This document shows, in pieces, positions 1 to 10,476 of a DNA stretch of 64,000 nt. The notes beneath the pieces were generated by a model. The model saw only the letters and a list, made by a program, of their open reading frames with translations. It ran no database searches and had not been told where the DNA came from. Source of the stretch: Mariprofundus sp. (GTDB lineage Bacteria; Pseudomonadota; Zetaproteobacteria; Mariprofundales; Mariprofundaceae). The position numbers and the translations under genes were made by a program. Each line of letters begins with the position of its first letter. Position 1 is the first letter of the stretch. The stretch spans positions 62,001 to 126,000 of the forward strand of contig JAJFLE010000037.1 in the NCBI GenBank assembly GCA_021772835.1, given 5' to 3'.

Positions 1-1
1 G

Positions 2-823
2 GGCCGCTGGTCGGATGAGGCCATTCTGGAAGAACACCAGTTCATCGAAGAACTGGCCTCGCTCGAAATCCCTGCCGTGCCTCCTTTGACACTGAAAGGA
101 AAGACATTACATCGTTACCTCGATCATCGCTTATCGCTGTTCCCGGTCAAAGCCGGTCGCGCACCCGATCTCGAAAACGATGATCACCTGAAACAGCTTG
201 GCAGATATATAGCCCGCATCCATGCACTGGGAGCAGTGTCTGATTTTAAGCACCGTCCTACACTTGATGTCGCCACATTCGGTGATGATTCCTACGAATA
301 TCTGATGGAGAACGACTTTATCCCCCGTGATCTGGAGTCCGCCTATGAAAGGCTGGCTGAAGATCTGCTCAACGTCATTGAAGATGCATTTGAACGTGTT
401 GATGCCAAACAGATACGTCTGCATGGCGACGGTCATCCGGGTAATATCCTCTGGGACAGCAATGCGGGAAAACACGGCATACCCTATATTGTCGATTTTG
501 ATGATGCCCGCATGGGGCCCGCTATTCAGGATCTGTGGATGTTTCTCTCCGGTGATCGCAACCAGATGAGTGCATCGCTGGACACACTGCTGACCGCTTA
601 TAGCCAGTTCCATGATTTCGATGCTCGCGAACTGGCTCTGATCGAACCCTTAAGAACCCTGCGCATGATGCACTATGCCGCATGGCTGGCAAAACGCTGG
701 CATGATCCCGCATTTAAAGCTGCATTTCCCTGGTTCAACACGCAGCACTACTGGGAGCAGCACATCCTTTCACTGAAAGAACAGGTATCAGCCCTTCAGG
801 AACACCCTCTGCTGTGGGCTTAA
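2..823 (+). CDS. srkA: Stress response kinase A (SrkA/YihE/RdoA-like), 5' truncated by window edge
   Basis: Open frame continues upstream of ATG 77 to the window edge (GRWSDEAILEEHQFIEELASLEIPAVPP); kinase motifs LHGDGHPGNILW and VDFDDARMGPAIQDLWM are typical of the family. Confidence 0.88.
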   Translation, partial: GRWSDEAILEEHQFIEELASLEIPAVPPLTLKGKTLHRYLDHRLSLFPVKAGRAPDLENDDHLKQLGRYIARIHALGAVSDFKHRPTLDVATFGDDSYEYLMENDFIPRDLESAYERLAEDLLNVIEDAFERVDAKQIRLHGDGHPGNILWDSNAGKHGIPYIVDFDDARMGPAIQDLWMFLSGDRNQMSASLDTLLTAYSQFHDFDARELALIEPLRTLRMMHYAAWLAKRWHDPAFKAAFPWFNTQHYWEQHILSLKEQVSALQEHPLLWA

Positions 824-868
824 CACAGAGTATTCGCTGAACAGGCTGTACTAAAGTAGACTTCACGC

Positions 869-1072
869 ATGGAAAATCGCCTCATTGAACTGGAAACCAA
901 GATCTCCTATCAGGATCACATCATTGATGAACTCAACGATGTGGTAACCCGCCAGCAACAGCAGATCGACCGCCTGGAAAAGGCGATGAAAAGCCTGAAC
1001 GAACACCTTAAGCAGGCAGGCAGCTCAGGGCTGGCCCGCCCTGATGAAGAAGTCCCGCCACCGCATTATTGA
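869..1072 (+). CDS. slyX: SlyX family coiled-coil protein
   Basis: 67 aa, MENRLIELETKISYQDHIIDELNDVVTRQQQQIDRLE, C-terminal PPPHY. Confidence 0.85.
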   Translation: MENRLIELETKISYQDHIIDELNDVVTRQQQQIDRLEKAMKSLNEHLKQAGSSGLARPDEEVPPPHY

Positions 1073-1201
1073 TACTCAGAATAATTCAACATTCCTGACT
1101 AAAGCTTGGCTTGCACTCTGATCCTCCTGAAAGAAACTGTCCGAACCGTCCATACCGCTTGAACTGTCCGCATTACTGCTCTACCTTAGCAGGGTGAGGT
1201 T

Positions 1202-1801
1202 GTGGATATGAGATATATGACTACCGGTGAAGCCGCCCGTTTATGTGGTGTTGGCATCAATACCGTTAAACGCTGGATTCAAAAGGGTGAACTAAAGAGG
1301 GTGATCACTCCGGGGGGACACTGGCGCATTCTCGAGCACGAATTCCAACAGTTTTTAAAGACTCACGACATGGAACCTCTGCAGCCCCGGCTCAAACCGC
1401 TGTATAAAGTATTGCTCATTGAAGATGATCAGGCCATGTGCTCGCTGATTGAGGGTGCCCTTGAACTGGCAGCTTTCGATATACAGTTTGATGTTGCCAA
1501 TGACGGTTACACCGGCCTGATGAAGTTGGGCGCCATGCAGCCGGATCTACTTATTCTTGACATTATGTTGCCCGAAATAAACGGGCTGGAGCTGATGCAG
1601 CGTATTCGCTCAAGTGATAGCTGCAGCAATCCACGCATACTAGTAATCACCGGTGCCGGTGACCGCCGGATAGTCAAACGTGCGCTGGAAAAAGCCGCAC
1701 CCGATGCACTTATTTTCAAACCATTCACAACCAAAATGTTGATCGATTGTATTGAGCAGCAGATGAATGCCGTCCCGTTGCACTCTCGATGCTCAATGTG
1801 A
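1202..1801 (+). CDS. N-terminal excisionase/MerR-type HTH plus C-terminal response-regulator receiver domain
   Basis: TTGEAARLCGVGINTVKRWIQKGELKRVITPGGHWRI (HTH) followed by VLLIEDD...LLILDIMLPEINGLEL (REC). Confidence 0.82.
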   Translation: MDMRYMTTGEAARLCGVGINTVKRWIQKGELKRVITPGGHWRILEHEFQQFLKTHDMEPLQPRLKPLYKVLLIEDDQAMCSLIEGALELAAFDIQFDVANDGYTGLMKLGAMQPDLLILDIMLPEINGLELMQRIRSSDSCSNPRILVITGAGDRRIVKRALEKAAPDALIFKPFTTKMLIDCIEQQMNAVPLHSRCSM

Positions 1802-2187
1802 TGCAGGCAGCCTTCGACAAGACTGTCCTGATCATTGACGATGATGCAATTCTGGTCGAGCTGTTTGACGAGATTCTAAGCACTTCGTTCTCTACCAGGA
1901 CCGCCACCAATATCGTCGATGCCATAGCAATTCTGCAAAACATGCACATTAGTGCCGTCATCAGCGATTATCACCTCGGGACTCATGACGCTGATGTACT
2001 CATAAACTGGATCGCACAGAAAAAACCTGAGCTCATATCAAAGATTATTCTTTTGACCGGCGAAGCCGACGTAACATGCAATCATCAAGATGAAATCTCA
2101 TCTATTCTGTTCAAGCCTGTAGATTTCAACACACTAAAACTGACCGTCCATAGCCTGTTCGCTCAGCCGCAGGAGCTAAAGCCATGA
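1789..2187 (+). CDS. Single-domain response regulator
   Basis: VLIIDDDAILVELFDEIL...AVISDYHLGTHDAD...LFKPVD; overlaps the upstream ORF by 13 nt. Confidence 0.78.
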   Translation: MLNVMQAAFDKTVLIIDDDAILVELFDEILSTSFSTRTATNIVDAIAILQNMHISAVISDYHLGTHDADVLINWIAQKKPELISKIILLTGEADVTCNHQDEISSILFKPVDFNTLKLTVHSLFAQPQELKP

Positions 2188-5100
2188 AATACTGGAAAAA
2201 CAGGCTCGGAGTAAAGTTGGCCGTCACAATAACACTGATACTTATTCCTATGCTGCTGGCAAGTTTCCTCTGGTTTGAATACCGCGCTGAAACCATGGTT
2301 AAAAATGAGCAGGAGGTGCGCGGGGCTCAAGTCGCCGAATCACTTGTGGCAACCCTGAGCAGCATCATGTTATCCGGCAATGCCAATATCGCCCACTTTT
2401 GGCTCAAGCGTGTTGCTTCCGTGCCGGGCGTGGAGTCGGCAAAAATCTTTCGCACTGATGGCGTTGAGGCATTCCAGGACAGGGCAACACTGGATCAGGT
2501 CAACAGCTATATCGGCAAACAACAATTTGTTCGCGCGACTGTAGAGCAACCCGGAAAAATTTCGGCTGAACTGCTGGCACCTTTTAACATGGCCAGTAAA
2601 GGCAAAGCCAATATTCGCCACTCTAAAGACAACGAACACCTGAATTATATGTCCCCGATTCGTGCCGAAGGCGCTTGCATGGGTTGCCACGGTTACGACA
2701 GCAATCCGATCCGGGGTGTCCTGGTGCTCGGCCTTACCACCGGCTCATATCAGGTTACCGCTTCCGAAATCAAACGTGACATGATCAATGTCCTTATCCT
2801 TATTATCGCACTGTTCGGCCTCACCATCTGGCTGGTGGTACGCAGGAAGATTCTCATCCCGCTCGAAACAATCACAAAAGTTGCTGCAAATATCAGGCAG
2901 GGGGATCTCTCCAACAGCATTGAGCTGAACCGGGATGATGAGCTGGGATTGGTTGCCTCCACGTTTGATTTACTTGTGCATGATTTGAAGCAAAAAATAC
3001 TTCATGAGGCTGACCAGCGCAAATGCCAGGAAGCCATCACCGATGCCGTTATCTCTCTGGGCAGGGAAGCAGCCGGTGTTCCGCTGCTTAAACATATCGG
3101 TGAACTCAGTATGTAGATCACCGGCGCCCCTTATGCGGCGCTTTCCTATATCGAAAACGGCGAGAAAAAATTTATTTTCCAAGGTATTTCAGAAGAAAGT
3201 GAAGCAAACATTGCCCACTCCCCTGAAGGCAAAGGGCTGCTTGGTCTGATATGGGAAGAAGGTGAAACCGTCAGGGTAAACCGTATCGCAGATCACCCAA
3301 GATCCAGCGGGCTCCCGAGTGGACACCCACCCATGGAAGCATTCCTCGGCACGCCCATACGCTTCGAAGAGCAGATAATGGGAATTATTTACCTCTCCAA
3401 AGACCCGGGCGAACCTCCGTTTACGATTGAAGATGAAAAGGCTCTGATCGTACTGGCTTCAGCCTGTGCTACCGCCCTGTCCAACACGCTGAATTTTGAA
3501 CGTGTCAAACAGGCCAACGCCGAGCTTGAAAGCAAAGTCGCCGAGCGCACGCATGAATTAAATCTAACCAACAGGCAGTTGAAAACGCGTGAAATTGAAC
3601 TGGAACTGATCAATGAAGAGCTGGTATCCGCCAACAGGGCAAAAGACCAGTTCCTTGCCAACACCAGTCATGAGCTGCGTACCCCGCTCAACGCCATTAT
3701 CGGCTTTTCCGAACTGCTTTCGGATGTGCGCGCGGGTGAACTGAGCGCCAAACAGCACCGCTATGTCGGACACGTCCACAACAGCGGCAAGCGACTGCTG
3801 ACGATTATCAATGACCTGCTTGATATCAGTAAAATTGAGGCCGGCATGATGGAAATTCATGAAACCTCATTCAATCCTGTCCAGTTCGGGCAGCAGGTCG
3901 CAGCAGAACTAACACCTCTGGCCAGAGCCAAAGACATAGAACTGAATCTCCTTACTCCGGCGGAGAAGAACCTGAACATTCAGGCGGATCGTGATAAACT
4001 GCATCAGGTTCTGGTGAACCTAATCGGCAACGCGATCAAGTTCACGCCGGATGGCGGCCATGTTGATGTGGAAATCGAACTGGAAGGAGATGTGCAGCAC
4101 GGAAGTGAATCAACACTCTCCTGCCACATTCAGGATAATGGCATCGGCATAGCGGCCGAAGATCAGGAAAAAATATTCCTGCCCTTTACGCAATCCAGCG
4201 GCGGACTGGATCGGGCACATGGCGGCACTGGCCTCGGCCTCTCGCTCGCCAAACGCATGGTCGAATTGCTTGGCGGCAGCATCACGCTGAAAAGCGAGCC
4301 CGCCACAGGCAGTACCTTTTCAATCACTCTGCCTGTTGTTGTAACCGAAGGCGACGTGGCTTTCGTGAACAACGCTGCAAACGCCCAGATGGTTTACCAG
4401 GGACAGTTCGAACATGCGCCGACCGAAGAGGTCATCCCGGACAGAGGCCCTCACCCCTTGATTATGATCGTTGATGAAAACAGACAGCGAGCAGCTAAAG
4501 CCGAGGAGATGTTCAGCTCTGAGGGATATCAGGTTATGCATTCGGACATCGCCAATGTGGAAGCTGCTGCATCCAGCACTTCCCCATTCCTGATCGTGTT
4601 AGGTATACTGGATAATACTGAATCCACCTATGACCGGATTCAACTCTTGAAACGCTCATCCACCACCAACAGAACACCCACCATTCTGATGAGCGGCGAT
4701 GCAGACACGCCCCGCTTCAGCACAGGCGGAACCATCAGTCAGATTGACAAAGGCATGCAGCGCAACGACCTGCTGGAAATGGTTTCTCATTACGGCAAGC
4801 ACATTGCACCTGTTCCATCGGCTCCATCTGTGCTGGTTGTCGATGACGATGCATCGGTGCGTGAATATCTGAAAGAAACGCTGGCCCCTGAGGGCTACCA
4901 CATCTTGCTGGCCAGCAACGGTGCGGAAGGTGTTCGCCTTGCCATTGAACGCGAACCCGACCTTATCATTCTCGACCTCATGATGCCCGGCATGACCGGC
5001 TTTGATGTGGTCGACAAATTAAGGGAGCACCCGAGTGCCTGCGATATCCCGGTGGTGATCTTTACCGCCAAAGACCTCACCCGTGAAGAGGCACTCATGC

Positions 5101-5693
5101 TCGGCCATGATGTCGAGCGTATCCTGATCAAGGGCCTGAGCAAGAAAGCCGATGTACTACATCAACTGCACAAGCTGGAGCTGCTCTATCCGCTGCAAGC
5201 CAAACTGGTCGATATCAAACTGGGCTGTTTCAATCAGCGTTATATGCAACGACGCCTCGACCATGAGATCGCCCGCTCGGTCAGGTACTCGCATAACTTT
5301 TCTCTCATCGCATGGGAAATGGACGGATACGACGGCTATTGTAAAGACCATGGTAAACGCTGGGGCCTTGCTGCGCTGAAAGCCACCGTATTGACAGTCC
5401 AGTCCATCATCCGCAGAGGCGATGTACTGGCCCGACTCGACGAGAGTAGTTTCGTCCTGCTCCTGCCCGGCATCTCGGTAGAAGAAGCCAGTCGTGTGGC
5501 CGAAAAAATTCGCCTGCGTATCAGCCATCAACGGCTGCCGTTGCCCGAAACTCAGGCTGGCAAGCTTACCGCCTCCATTGGCGGTATCGCATCAGGTGAA
5601 GGTCACGACACCAGTGAACTGATGGGCATACTGAAACAGAGGCTGGCTATTGCAATTGATGAAGGCGGCAACCGCACAGTCATGGAGGACTAA
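2184..5693 (+). pseudogene. Heme-sensor (Tll0287-like/DUF3365 type)-HAMP-GAF-HisKA-HATPase-REC-REC-GGDEF-like hybrid histidine kinase, split by one in-frame TAG at 3114-3116
   Basis: ORF 2184-3116 and ORF 3333-5693 are in the same frame; codons 3117-3332 are open and encode a GAF-like sequence (ITGAPYAALSYIENGEKKFIFQGISEESEANIAHSPEGKGLLGLIWEEGETVRVNRIADHPRSSGLPSGHPP); CMGCH heme motif; HTSHELRTPLNAIIGFSELL H-box. Confidence 0.72.
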
Positions 5694-6061
5694 TGAAGAG
5701 ACCTCATATTCTAATCGTAGACGATAATTTCCTGAACCTTGAACTGGCATGCGATGTGCTCGAACTCGAAGATTTTCATGTCACGCTGGTTGATAGTGGC
5801 GAGAAATCAATTGCCACAGCCCAGCAGGATCCGCCCGACCTGATTCTAATGGATCTACGCATGCCCGGCATGAGCGGCCTCGACGCTATGCGCGAATTGC
5901 GCAAATCACCTGTTACCCGTGATATTCCGGTGATTGTGTTAACCGCATCGGTGATGGCCGGGGAAGAAGACCGCCTGCTTGCCAAAGGCTTCGACGGTTT
6001 TATGCAAAAACCCATCTCACCGGCAAGCTTTGCTGATGAGGTAAGGGCTTATTTGAAGTAA
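5693..6061 (+). CDS. CheY/DivK-like single-domain response regulator
   Basis: ILIVDDNFLNLELACDVL...DLILMDLRMPGMSGLDAM...PVIVLTASVM...GFMQKPI. Confidence 0.88.
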   Translation: MKRPHILIVDDNFLNLELACDVLELEDFHVTLVDSGEKSIATAQQDPPDLILMDLRMPGMSGLDAMRELRKSPVTRDIPVIVLTASVMAGEEDRLLAKGFDGFMQKPISPASFADEVRAYLK

Positions 6062-6170
6062 GCTACAGTGCAGCCTGAAAGGTCGGCCTTCCGGCCGGTG
6101 CTTCCGTTCTCTACAGGCAAAGGTATAGTTGCCCTATTCCGGGTCACGAGGCCCAGCACAGGTGCCTAAT

Positions 6171-7559
6171 ATGTCTGAAAAACCATGGGGCGGTCGTTTC
6201 GAATCCCCTACCGATAAATTTGTAGAAGCATTCAATGCCTCCACCGATGTGGACGCTCGCATGTATGCCGAAGATATCACCGGCTCAAAAGCCCATGCGG
6301 CCATGCTCTGCGCACAGGGCATACTCTCACAAGAAGATCATCATTCGATTTTACGCGGACTCGATGAAATCCTCGGTGAAATTGAAAGCGGCGAATTTGA
6401 ATTCACCATTGCGCTGGAAGATGTGCATATGAATATCGAATCCCGCCTGACCCAGAAAATCGGCGATGCTGGCAAACGCCTGCATACCGCGCGTTCACGA
6501 AATGATCAGGTCGCAACCGATACCCGCCTCTACCTGCGCAGCCGCACCGATACGATAATCAAACGTATCCGCCATCTGCAGTCTGTGCTGGTTTCTCTGG
6601 CTGAAACCCATGCCGATACTATTATGCCCGGATTCACCCATCTGCAGACCGCACAGCCGGTGACTCTAGGCCATCATCTGCTCGCTTACGTGGAGATGTT
6701 CGAGCGCGATGCAGGGCGTTTTGCCGATGCCCGAACCCGCATGAACCAGTGCCCTCTTGGCTCTGCAGCGCTTGCTGGCACAACATTCGACATCAACCGT
6801 TTTAGCACAGCCGAATCTCTTGGTTTTGATGCTCCGACTGGAAACTCGCTGGATTCTGTGTCTGATCGCGACTTTATCATGGAACTATTGGCCGCGGCGT
6901 CCATCTGCGCCGTGCACTTGTCGCGGTTTTCCGAAGAACTGATTCTGTGGATGAGCGCCCAGTTTCGTTTCATTGATCTGCCCGATGCTTTTTGCACAGG
7001 CTCTTCAATCATGCCGCAGAAAAAAAACCCGGACATGCCGGAACTGGTACGCGGAAAATCCGGCCGCATTATCGGTGGTCTGGTTGCCATTCTGGTTACC
7101 ATGAAAGGATTGCCACTGGCCTACAACAAAGACATGCAAGAAGATAAAACCGCCATATTTGATGCCTTTGACAACCTGGAAGGATGCCTGCGTGTATTCG
7201 GCGATATGCTGCCGGGCATGAAGGTGAACAGAGAGATCATGCACGCAGCGGCCTCATCCGGTTTTGCAACCGCAACCGATCTTGCCGATGCGCTGGTGCG
7301 TGCCGGTGTTCCATTCCGTGACGCGCATGAAATTGTCGGTAAATCTGTTGGCCACTGCATTAAGGCAGGCATCGAACTGCATACCATGGATGAGATGGCC
7401 TGCGCCAACATTGACGCACGTTTGAGCACGGATATGGTGCGCGCACTTTCTGTAGAAACCTGCGTGGCTGCACGCGATCATATTGGCGGCACCGCGCCCA
7501 ATCAGGTGCGCAAACAAGCTGCAGACTGGAAAAAGAACCTGGAGTCTCACCATGAGTAA
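6171..7559 (+). CDS. argH: Argininosuccinate lyase
   Basis: [24 protein letters not shown]...; signature [26 protein letters not shown] 6171 preferred over the longer ORF start at 6129. Confidence 0.95.
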   Translation: MSEKPWGGRFESPTDKFVEAFNASTDVDARMYAEDITGSKAHAAMLCAQGILSQEDHHSILRGLDEILGEIESGEFEFTIALEDVHMNIESRLTQKIGDAGKRLHTARSRNDQVATDTRLYLRSRTDTIIKRIRHLQSVLVSLAETHADTIMPGFTHLQTAQPVTLGHHLLAYVEMFERDAGRFADARTRMNQCPLGSAALAGTTFDINRFSTAESLGFDAPTGNSLDSVSDRDFIMELLAAASICAVHLSRFSEELILWMSAQFRFIDLPDAFCTGSSIMPQKKNPDMPELVRGKSGRIIGGLVAILVTMKGLPLAYNKDMQEDKTAIFDAFDNLEGCLRVFGDMLPGMKVNREIMHAAASSGFATATDLADALVRAGVPFRDAHEIVGKSVGHCIKAGIELHTMDEMACANIDARLSTDMVRALSVETCVAARDHIGGTAPNQVRKQAADWKKNLESHHE

Positions 7560-7983
7560 TCGCAAACACTATGGATTCATTCTATTGATGGCTGCAGTTG
7601 TCCTGCTCAGCGGCTGTGGCCGCAAAGAAGCGCCCCAGCCAGCCAGTGGAGCAGCTGCCAAACCCTATATCAGTGAGCTGAGCCACCAGGTCGTAGGTAA
7701 TGTATTGGAGTTGAAGTTCACCCTGAAAGGAATCCCTGATGGCGTTGGCTACCAGATTGACCGCACAGACATGGATCCTTACTGCCAGTGCCCCGGCCTC
7801 TGGCGCCGCTTTGATGAGCATGAGCCGCAGGCAAGACTGGTCGATTTGAAATCCAGCAAACTGATTAATCTGAAAACAGACAAAAAAGATTTCCTGTTCA
7901 GAATCCGTGCATTTGACGCAAGGGGAAACCTTGGCCCATGGAGCAAGATGATTACTGCCCGTGGCATCGACCTCTCCAAGTAA
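7552..7983 (+). CDS. Small lipoprotein
   Basis: [30 protein letters not shown] lipobox (LSGC); located just after argH; shorter start chosen. Confidence 0.7.
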   Translation: MSNRKHYGFILLMAAVVLLSGCGRKEAPQPASGAAAKPYISELSHQVVGNVLELKFTLKGIPDGVGYQIDRTDMDPYCQCPGLWRRFDEHEPQARLVDLKSSKLINLKTDKKDFLFRIRAFDARGNLGPWSKMITARGIDLSK

Positions 7984-7999
7984 GGTGCAAAAAAAATCG

Positions 8000-9184
8000 A
8001 TGCAGCCGCGTCTGGACAGACTCGGCGCCTATCCATTCGAGCGGCTGAAAGCGCTGTTTTCTGGCTTTCAGCCTAATCCTGAACTTGCCCATATCGATGC
8101 AGGGGCAGGAGAGCCACGCCTGCCGCTTCCCGCCTTTGTTGCTCCTGCCCTGCAACAGCACCTGGCAGGTTTTTCCAAATACCCGTCCACTGTCGGGGGC
8201 ATGGAATTACGTTCCGCTATCGCAAGCTGGCTGAGCAGGCGTTATGGCCTGAGCAGCGTAAACCCTGCCACGCAGGTATTAAGTGCCAATGGAACGCGTG
8301 AAGCGTTGTTTGCCATCGCGCATGCGCTGGTGAATCCTGATGCTGAAAAACAAACCGGGCGCAAACCCTATGTGATGATGCCCAACCCGATGTATCAGAT
8401 CTATCTGGGGGCTGCTTATACTGCAGGGGCCGAGCCTTATCTTCTGGCATGCAACAGTGAAACCGGATTTGCCCCGAATCTGGACAGTGTCCCGGATGAG
8501 GTGTGGGCCGATACAGCCCTGGTTTACGTCTGTTCGCCATCCAATCCTACTGGCTGGATTGCCGATGAGGCCTATTATGCAGGGCTACTGGCACTTGCCG
8601 ATCTGCATGATTTTTATATTGTATCCGATGAATGTTACTCCGAAATTTATTGGGCGGACAAACCGTCAGGTCTGCTGCAGGTAGCAGAGAATCTGGGGCG
8701 GAAAGGCTTTTCCCGTTGCCTGGTCATGAATTCGCTGTCCAAACGTTCTGCACTTCCAGGTTTACGCTCCGGCCTGATTGCCGGTGATGCCGAGCTGATC
8801 AAACGTTTCACCAAGTTACGCAGTTATACAGGTCCTGCCACGCCGCTGCCTTTACAGCATGTTGCCGCTGCTGCGTGGTCGGATGAGACACATGTTGAGC
8901 AATATCTGGCTGTATACCGTCAGAGTTTGGAAGCATTTTTTGATATTTACGGTGGAGAGATTCCAGCTGGCTCCTTCTTTGTATGGCTGCCAGTAAGCAA
9001 CGATGAGGCATTTGCGCTGGCTGCATATCAACAGCAGAGCGTGACGATTCTGCCCGGTTCCTATCTGGGCAGTGAAGATGCAAACGGCATCAACCCCGGC
9101 TCAGGCTACATACGCGCAGCCCTGGTCGATGGCCCCGACGCTGCGGCAGAACTTGCCCGCCGCCTGAAACAAGTGAGAGTTTAA
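8000..9184 (+). CDS. dapC: Succinyldiaminopimelate transaminase (PLP aminotransferase class I/II)
   Basis: MQPRLDRLGAYPFERLKALFSG...FSKYPSTVGGMELRSAIASWL...SLSKRSALPGLRSGLIAGD; adjacent to dapD. Confidence 0.88.
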   Translation: MQPRLDRLGAYPFERLKALFSGFQPNPELAHIDAGAGEPRLPLPAFVAPALQQHLAGFSKYPSTVGGMELRSAIASWLSRRYGLSSVNPATQVLSANGTREALFAIAHALVNPDAEKQTGRKPYVMMPNPMYQIYLGAAYTAGAEPYLLACNSETGFAPNLDSVPDEVWADTALVYVCSPSNPTGWIADEAYYAGLLALADLHDFYIVSDECYSEIYWADKPSGLLQVAENLGRKGFSRCLVMNSLSKRSALPGLRSGLIAGDAELIKRFTKLRSYTGPATPLPLQHVAAAAWSDETHVEQYLAVYRQSLEAFFDIYGGEIPAGSFFVWLPVSNDEAFALAAYQQQSVTILPGSYLGSEDANGINPGSGYIRAALVDGPDAAAELARRLKQVRV

Positions 9185-9186
9185 TC

Positions 9187-10389
9187 ATGCAGATTTCTAA
9201 TAGTGTGGAAAGCAAACTTCGCGAACTTGCCAGCCATGGCAAGACGCTGAATTGTTATATTTACGACACCCGCGAAATGCGCAATAAAATCATCCACCTG
9301 ACAGACATCATGCCTGCAGGTGTAGAAGTTTTTTACGCCATGAAAGCCAACCCGCATGCAGCATTCCTTGCTGCAGCGCTGGAAGCTGATGCGAAAGGCA
9401 TTGAGATTGCGAGCCTGGGTGAAGCTGAAAAAGCTGTTGCTGCCGGATTCGACGCATCACGACTGATTTACACCGGCCCCGGCAAATCAGTCGAAGAGCT
9501 CACCTGGGCTGTAGAGCACAGCCTGCGCACCGTACACATTGAATCGTTGACCGAAGCCCACCGCCTGAATGGCATTGCTGCTGCTGCCGGTAAAACGCAG
9601 GATATTCTGCTGCGCATCAATGCCGACTTCGACATTCATGAGGCACAGACCACCTTTTCCGGCGGTTCAAAGAAATTTGGTGTCGATGAGGAGAAACTCA
9701 GCTCTGTTCTGCCCCAGATTCTGGCTCTCGGCGCATTGAATTTCCGAGGTTTGCATGTTTATGCCGCATCCGGCGTACTTAAGGTGTCCGATCTGCTGAA
9801 AAACTGCGAACTCGTATTCGGCATGGCCAAGCAGATTGAAGCTGATTTCGAGGGTGTGTTATGTGACACGATTGATTTTGGCGGTGGCTTCGGTGTTGAT
9901 TATCTCGAATCCGAGCACGATTTTGATCCACAGGCCTATGCCGATGGGCTGAAGGCGCTGATCGAACAGTACGGCTTTGCAGGCCGCACATTTTTCCTCG
10001 AACTGGGACGTTATCTGGCTGCCGACTCCGGCTGGTTCTGTACTGAAATTCTCGACATCAAGGACTCACGCGGCAAAAAGCAGGTCATTTGTGCCGGCGG
10101 CATCAACCATTTTCGCAGGCCCGCAGCGTTAGCAATCAATCATCCGCTGGCCATTGTCCGCCTGAACAGGGAAAAGATGTTTGATGGACAGGAAACCATC
10201 CGGGATGAGTCGGTCTATTTTGGCGGCCCTTTGTGCACAGGTGCCGATAAACTTGCCAACGATGTTTACGTCGAAGCCGCCGACATCGGCGATATCGCCA
10301 TTTTTTCTCTTGCCGGTGCTTACGGACTAACCATGTCAAATATCGAGTTCCTCAGCCATGAGCGACCGGAAGAAATTGTCTTAAGCTGA
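9187..10389 (+). CDS. Fold-type III PLP-dependent decarboxylase (LysA/ornithine decarboxylase superfamily)
   Basis: FYAMKANPHAAFLAAALEADAKGIEIASLGE; FSGGSKKFGVDEE; IDFGGGFGVDY; FGGPLCTGADKL; between dapC and dapD. Confidence 0.85.
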   Translation: MQISNSVESKLRELASHGKTLNCYIYDTREMRNKIIHLTDIMPAGVEVFYAMKANPHAAFLAAALEADAKGIEIASLGEAEKAVAAGFDASRLIYTGPGKSVEELTWAVEHSLRTVHIESLTEAHRLNGIAAAAGKTQDILLRINADFDIHEAQTTFSGGSKKFGVDEEKLSSVLPQILALGALNFRGLHVYAASGVLKVSDLLKNCELVFGMAKQIEADFEGVLCDTIDFGGGFGVDYLESEHDFDPQAYADGLKALIEQYGFAGRTFFLELGRYLAADSGWFCTEILDIKDSRGKKQVICAGGINHFRRPAALAINHPLAIVRLNREKMFDGQETIRDESVYFGGPLCTGADKLANDVYVEAADIGDIAIFSLAGAYGLTMSNIEFLSHERPEEIVLS

Positions 10390-10476
10390 ACAGTCGAGCC
10401 TCTTTCATGCTGGATTGCAGCGGCTGAAAGGATAGACTCGTTATATCTAATTCATAGAAGCACAGGGAGTTTATGC

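Noticed and set aside
131-613. 160-aa antisense ORF opposite the SrkA-like gene
   Set aside because: Shadow ORF of a clear conserved gene; no recognisable protein features
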